DNA from: JBJFCE01 sp964437825
Lineage (GTDB): Bacteria > Bacillota > Clostridia > Lachnospirales > Lachnospiraceae
NCBI GenBank assembly: GCA_964437825.1
Contig: CAYTIH010000004.1
Span: 14,757-78,756, forward strand
Direction: 5' to 3'
Length of the DNA stretch: 64,000 nucleotides
The translations under genes were made by a program, and so were the position numbers. Under the pieces are notes generated by a model that was given only the letters and a program-made list of their open reading frames with translations, did not search any database and had not been told where the DNA came from. How positions within the stretch are numbered: position 1 is the stretch's first letter; every line of letters starts with the position of its first letter. Positions 61,892-64,000 of this stretch are shown here, in pieces.

Positions 61892-62554
61892 TCACTCCTT
61901 TTCCTTCAGTTTACTGCGGAGCATTGTAATCAGCTTCTTAATCCGGTCCGATTCCATTTGCATGCTGACCTGATTGACAATCATCCGTGCGGATAACGGA
62001 CAGATTTCCTCCAAAACCTGAAGACCGTTCTCCTTGAGGGTGCTTCCGGTCTCTACAATATCCACGATCACATCTGACAATCCAACAATGGGACCAAGCT
62101 CCACAGAACCGTTCAGTTTAATAATATCCACGGTCTGATGCTTCTGATTGTAGAAATAATCCTTTGCAATGGATGGGTACTTGCTGGCCACGCGAATCAT
62201 CTCATGATGCAGTAAAAGCTCCTTGGCATGAGCAGGACCGCAAACACACATCCTGCATTTTCCAAAACACAGATCCAGTACCTCAAGCACTCTTCTTTGC
62301 TCCTCTAAAATGGTATCCGCACCGACAACACCGATATCCGCAGCGCCATACTCTACATAAGTAGGAACGTCCGGACCCTTTGCAAGAAAGAACCGGAGCC
62401 TTAATTCTTCGTTAGTAAAGATCAGCTTTCTGGTATCCTTATCCTTCATTTCCTCACAGGTAATCCCGATGCTTTCAAAAAGCTCCAGCGTTTTATTGGC
62501 AAGACGTCCCTTACCAAGTGCAAAGGTAAGATAACGTTGTTCATTCTGATTCAT
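61892..62554 (-). CDS. hisG: ATP phosphoribosyltransferase catalytic subunit, short form
   Basis: 220 residues from the ATG at 62554 (AAAGGA upstream; an upstream ATG at 62575 is not preferred). The short form lacks the C-terminal regulatory domain and needs HisZ, which is encoded just upstream. Motifs are FALGKGRLANKTLELF, GAADIGVVGADTI, VELGPIVGLSDVIVDIVETGSTLKENGL. It commits PRPP and ATP to histidine synthesis. Confidence 0.97.
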   Translation of the reverse strand: MNQNEQRYLTFALGKGRLANKTLELFESIGITCEEMKDKDTRKLIFTNEELRLRFFLAKGPDVPTYVEYGAADIGVVGADTILEEQRRVLEVLDLCFGKCRMCVCGPAHAKELLLHHEMIRVASKYPSIAKDYFYNQKHQTVDIIKLNGSVELGPIVGLSDVIVDIVETGSTLKENGLQVLEEICPLSARMIVNQVSMQMESDRIKKLITMLRSKLKEKE

Positions 62555-62584
62555 ATGATAAATCCTTTCTTTCAATCACTTCTG

Positions 62585-62719
62585 TAGGCAATTGCGAAAC
62601 GCATCAAAGCATTGCGTTAATTGTGCAAATTGTAGAAACATAAGCAGACCCTTTGAAAAAGGCAGACTTCTATCATTTGTGCAATTTCAACAAAATCCAG
62701 TGAGTTTCGCAATTGCCTA
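62585..62719. repeat. 135-nt element with 16-bp perfect inverted ends inside the his operon
   Basis: TAGGCAATTGCGAAAC (62585-62600) and GTTTCGCAATTGCCTA (62704-62719) are perfect inverted repeats. The inner part holds TTGTGCAA motifs in both halves. It separates hisZ from hisG. It may be a MITE-type insertion or a long RNA hairpin; no transposase is nearby. Confidence 0.6.
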
Positions 62720-62767
62720 AATCATTTCTGTATTGAAATTCAATTCGTGCCGCAATCCATCATTTGG

Positions 62768-63949
62768 CTATACTTCCTCCAGGACATATGCCGTCTGATG
62801 CCCCGATCTGATAAAAGCCAGTGCTTCTTCCTTCTGCTGCGGCAGATACGGCATCATACTGACACAAACGCCTTTTTCTCTAAGCTCATCCGCCTTTTGA
62901 ATTGCCAAAAGCAGATGCTCCGCCTGATACAGGATAACCGTTCCAAGGCTGTTCACACAATTTTTTCCGGCAGTCTTTAAGGCGGTCATCAGATCATCAA
63001 TCACAACCATAAATCCGATGGCAGGCGCATTTTTCCCGAAACGCTCGAGCAGTCTGTCATAGCGTCCTCCCTTTACAATAGCGTCGCCCACCCCATATGT
63101 ATATGCTTTAAATATGATTCCGGTGTAATAATTATATTTGCTTACCATGCCAAGATCAAAGGAAACATATTTTTCAACGCCGTAAGCGCACAGCACCTCA
63201 TACAGATTTTCCAAGCGTTCCACTGCTTTCATGGACACCTCATTATAGGCATATTTCTTTGCCTCGGCAAGGATTTCCGACTGTCCGAACAAATCATTCA
63301 CATGAAGGAGCGCTTCCATGCAATTCTCATTGACGCCGCTTTTCATGAGAAGATCCTGTGCTCCGAAGAAATTCTTAATTGAAATGAAATCCCGAAGCTC
63401 CATTTCCGTATCCTCACTCAGTCCCGCCTGAGCGCAAAGCCCTTTAATATATTCCACTTCACCGATGCTGATCTGGAAATTGACCAGTCCCGCATGCAAC
63501 AAGGATCTAATACATATCGCAATCATTTCGGCATCCGCTGCAATACTGTTATCTCCGATCAGCTCGGCTCCCATTTCTGTAACTTCCTTTAATTTCCCCT
63601 GTAGGTTTGAGGTATTGGTAAAGGCGTTTCCCTTATAACAAAACCTGACCGGAAAATCGGTATCAATATAATATTTTGCGGCACATCTTGCAATGGACGG
63701 CGTAAAATCCGGTCGCAGCACAAGCGTATTACCCTCTTTATCAAAAAATTTATACAGTTCTTTGGAGGGCGTGGTTCCGATTTCTTTGCTGAACACGTCA
63801 AAGAATTCAAAGGTTGGCGTTTGTATGTCCTGATAGCCATAGGAATGCAAAACCTGATGGATATCGTTTTCACATCCTGTTTTTAAGCAAAACTCCGCTC
63901 CGTAAATATCTCTGACACCCTCCGGTGTATGTACCAGTCTCTTACTCAT
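62768..63949 (-). CDS. hisZ: ATP phosphoribosyltransferase regulatory subunit
   Basis: 393 residues from the ATG at 63949, with GGGGA 7 nt upstream. A HisRS-like paralogue: LVHTPEGVRDIYGAE, LRPDFTPSIARCAAKYY, then a shortened C-terminus ending near the catalytic-fold region. It partners short HisG and carries histidine feedback. It is the first gene of the visible his operon hisZ-hisG-hisD-hisB-hisIE. Its leader shares the minD element and runs to the window edge. Confidence 0.95.
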   Translation of the reverse strand: MSKRLVHTPEGVRDIYGAEFCLKTGCENDIHQVLHSYGYQDIQTPTFEFFDVFSKEIGTTPSKELYKFFDKEGNTLVLRPDFTPSIARCAAKYYIDTDFPVRFCYKGNAFTNTSNLQGKLKEVTEMGAELIGDNSIAADAEMIAICIRSLLHAGLVNFQISIGEVEYIKGLCAQAGLSEDTEMELRDFISIKNFFGAQDLLMKSGVNENCMEALLHVNDLFGQSEILAEAKKYAYNEVSMKAVERLENLYEVLCAYGVEKYVSFDLGMVSKYNYYTGIIFKAYTYGVGDAIVKGGRYDRLLERFGKNAPAIGFMVVIDDLMTALKTAGKNCVNSLGTVILYQAEHLLLAIQKADELREKGVCVSMMPYLPQQKEEALAFIRSGHQTAYVLEEV

Positions 63950-63952
63950 ATA

Positions 63953-64000
63953 AATCCCCATTCCGGAGCGTCAGCAACGGGGCGGCGGGAAATCCGCGAA
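63953..64000 (-). promoter_or_regulatory. leader element before hisZ, copy of the minD element (truncated by the window)
   Basis: On the minus strand these 48 nt are identical to 24942-24989, including ACGCTCC (63965-63971) and the GGGGA ribosome site. The next bases, up to ATGAGT at the start codon, differ from those of minD by one base only. The 5' part (hairpins A and B) lies outside the window. Confidence 0.7.

Noticed and set aside
1..64000. tRNA and rRNA genes
   Set aside because: Gaps between genes were read for cloverleaf-type stems with GTTC loops; none was found. An automated scan could not be run.

Overview
The window looks like a low-to-mid-GC Clostridia chromosome, most probably Lachnospiraceae. 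Supporting signs are the gene orders miaB-mutS-mutL-miaA, mreBCD-PBP2-minCDE-rodA-mgsA, rplU-prp-rpmA-obgE-yhbY-nadD-yqeK-rsfS and lexA/LysM, an L27 protein with a Prp-cleavable N-terminal extension, the HisZ plus short HisG system, and frequent TTG starts with strong AGGAGG-type ribosome binding sites.

Layout. 1-8.3 kb: a partial lipid-II/polysaccharide flippase-like protein, a small anchored protein, two FAD oxidoreductases and a proline block (proB, proA) interrupted by a DUF896 gene and 5-formyl-THF cyclo-ligase. 8.4-18.8 kb: tRNA modification and mismatch repair (miaB, mutS, mutL, miaA), a methionine gamma-lyase-like protein and radC. 18.8-30.6 kb: cell shape, division and wall genes (mreB, mreC, mreD, PBP2, minC, minD, minE, rodA, mgsA, a D,D-carboxypeptidase, an HlyD-like protein, sepF). 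30.7-36 kb: aroB, lspA, an RluD-type synthase, a cytidylate-kinase-like protein and a large GH25 lysozyme with cell-wall-binding repeats. 36-40.6 kb: the ribosome-biogenesis and GTPase block. 40.6-42 kb: divergent lexA and a YneA-like LysM gene sharing LexA operators. 50.1-64 kb: host genes mostly on the minus strand (dtd, an AI-2E family transporter, nudix, RNase G, two radical-SAM proteins, the histidine operon), with a broken ttcA remnant and a XerS-like recombinase on the plus strand.

The accessory region, about 42.13-50.08 kb, is an integrated filamentous phage (inovirus) in a Gram-positive host. All its genes are on the minus strand. In transcription order they are: a small protein, a candidate ssDNA-binding protein, a 64-residue major coat protein with one membrane helix, five small proteins (most of them below usual ORF cutoffs), a signal-peptide/C-terminal-anchor adsorption protein (pIII-like), a pVI-like membrane protein, three small membrane or acidic proteins, a Zot/pI-like morphogenesis ATPase, a hairpin-rich intergenic region, and a Rep_trans-type replication initiator. 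This circular order matches M13 (V-VIII-III-VI-I-intergenic-II). No integrase is present. The element is bounded by a 25-bp perfect direct repeat that resembles a dif site. Just inside the right end, an inverted copy of one dif arm plus centre lies about 100 nt away, so the single-stranded genome could fold into a hairpin carrying a recombination site, as CTXphi does in Vibrio cholerae.

Host gene orientation flips at this point, almost all plus to the left and almost all minus to the right, and a XerS-like recombinase lies 2.5 kb away. Together this suggests that the phage sits in the host chromosome's replication-terminus dif site. A separate novelty is a shared structured leader, 48 nt identical in the parts visible, placed directly before both minD and hisZ and including their ribosome binding sites. 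The minD copy can form three hairpins and a pseudoknot.
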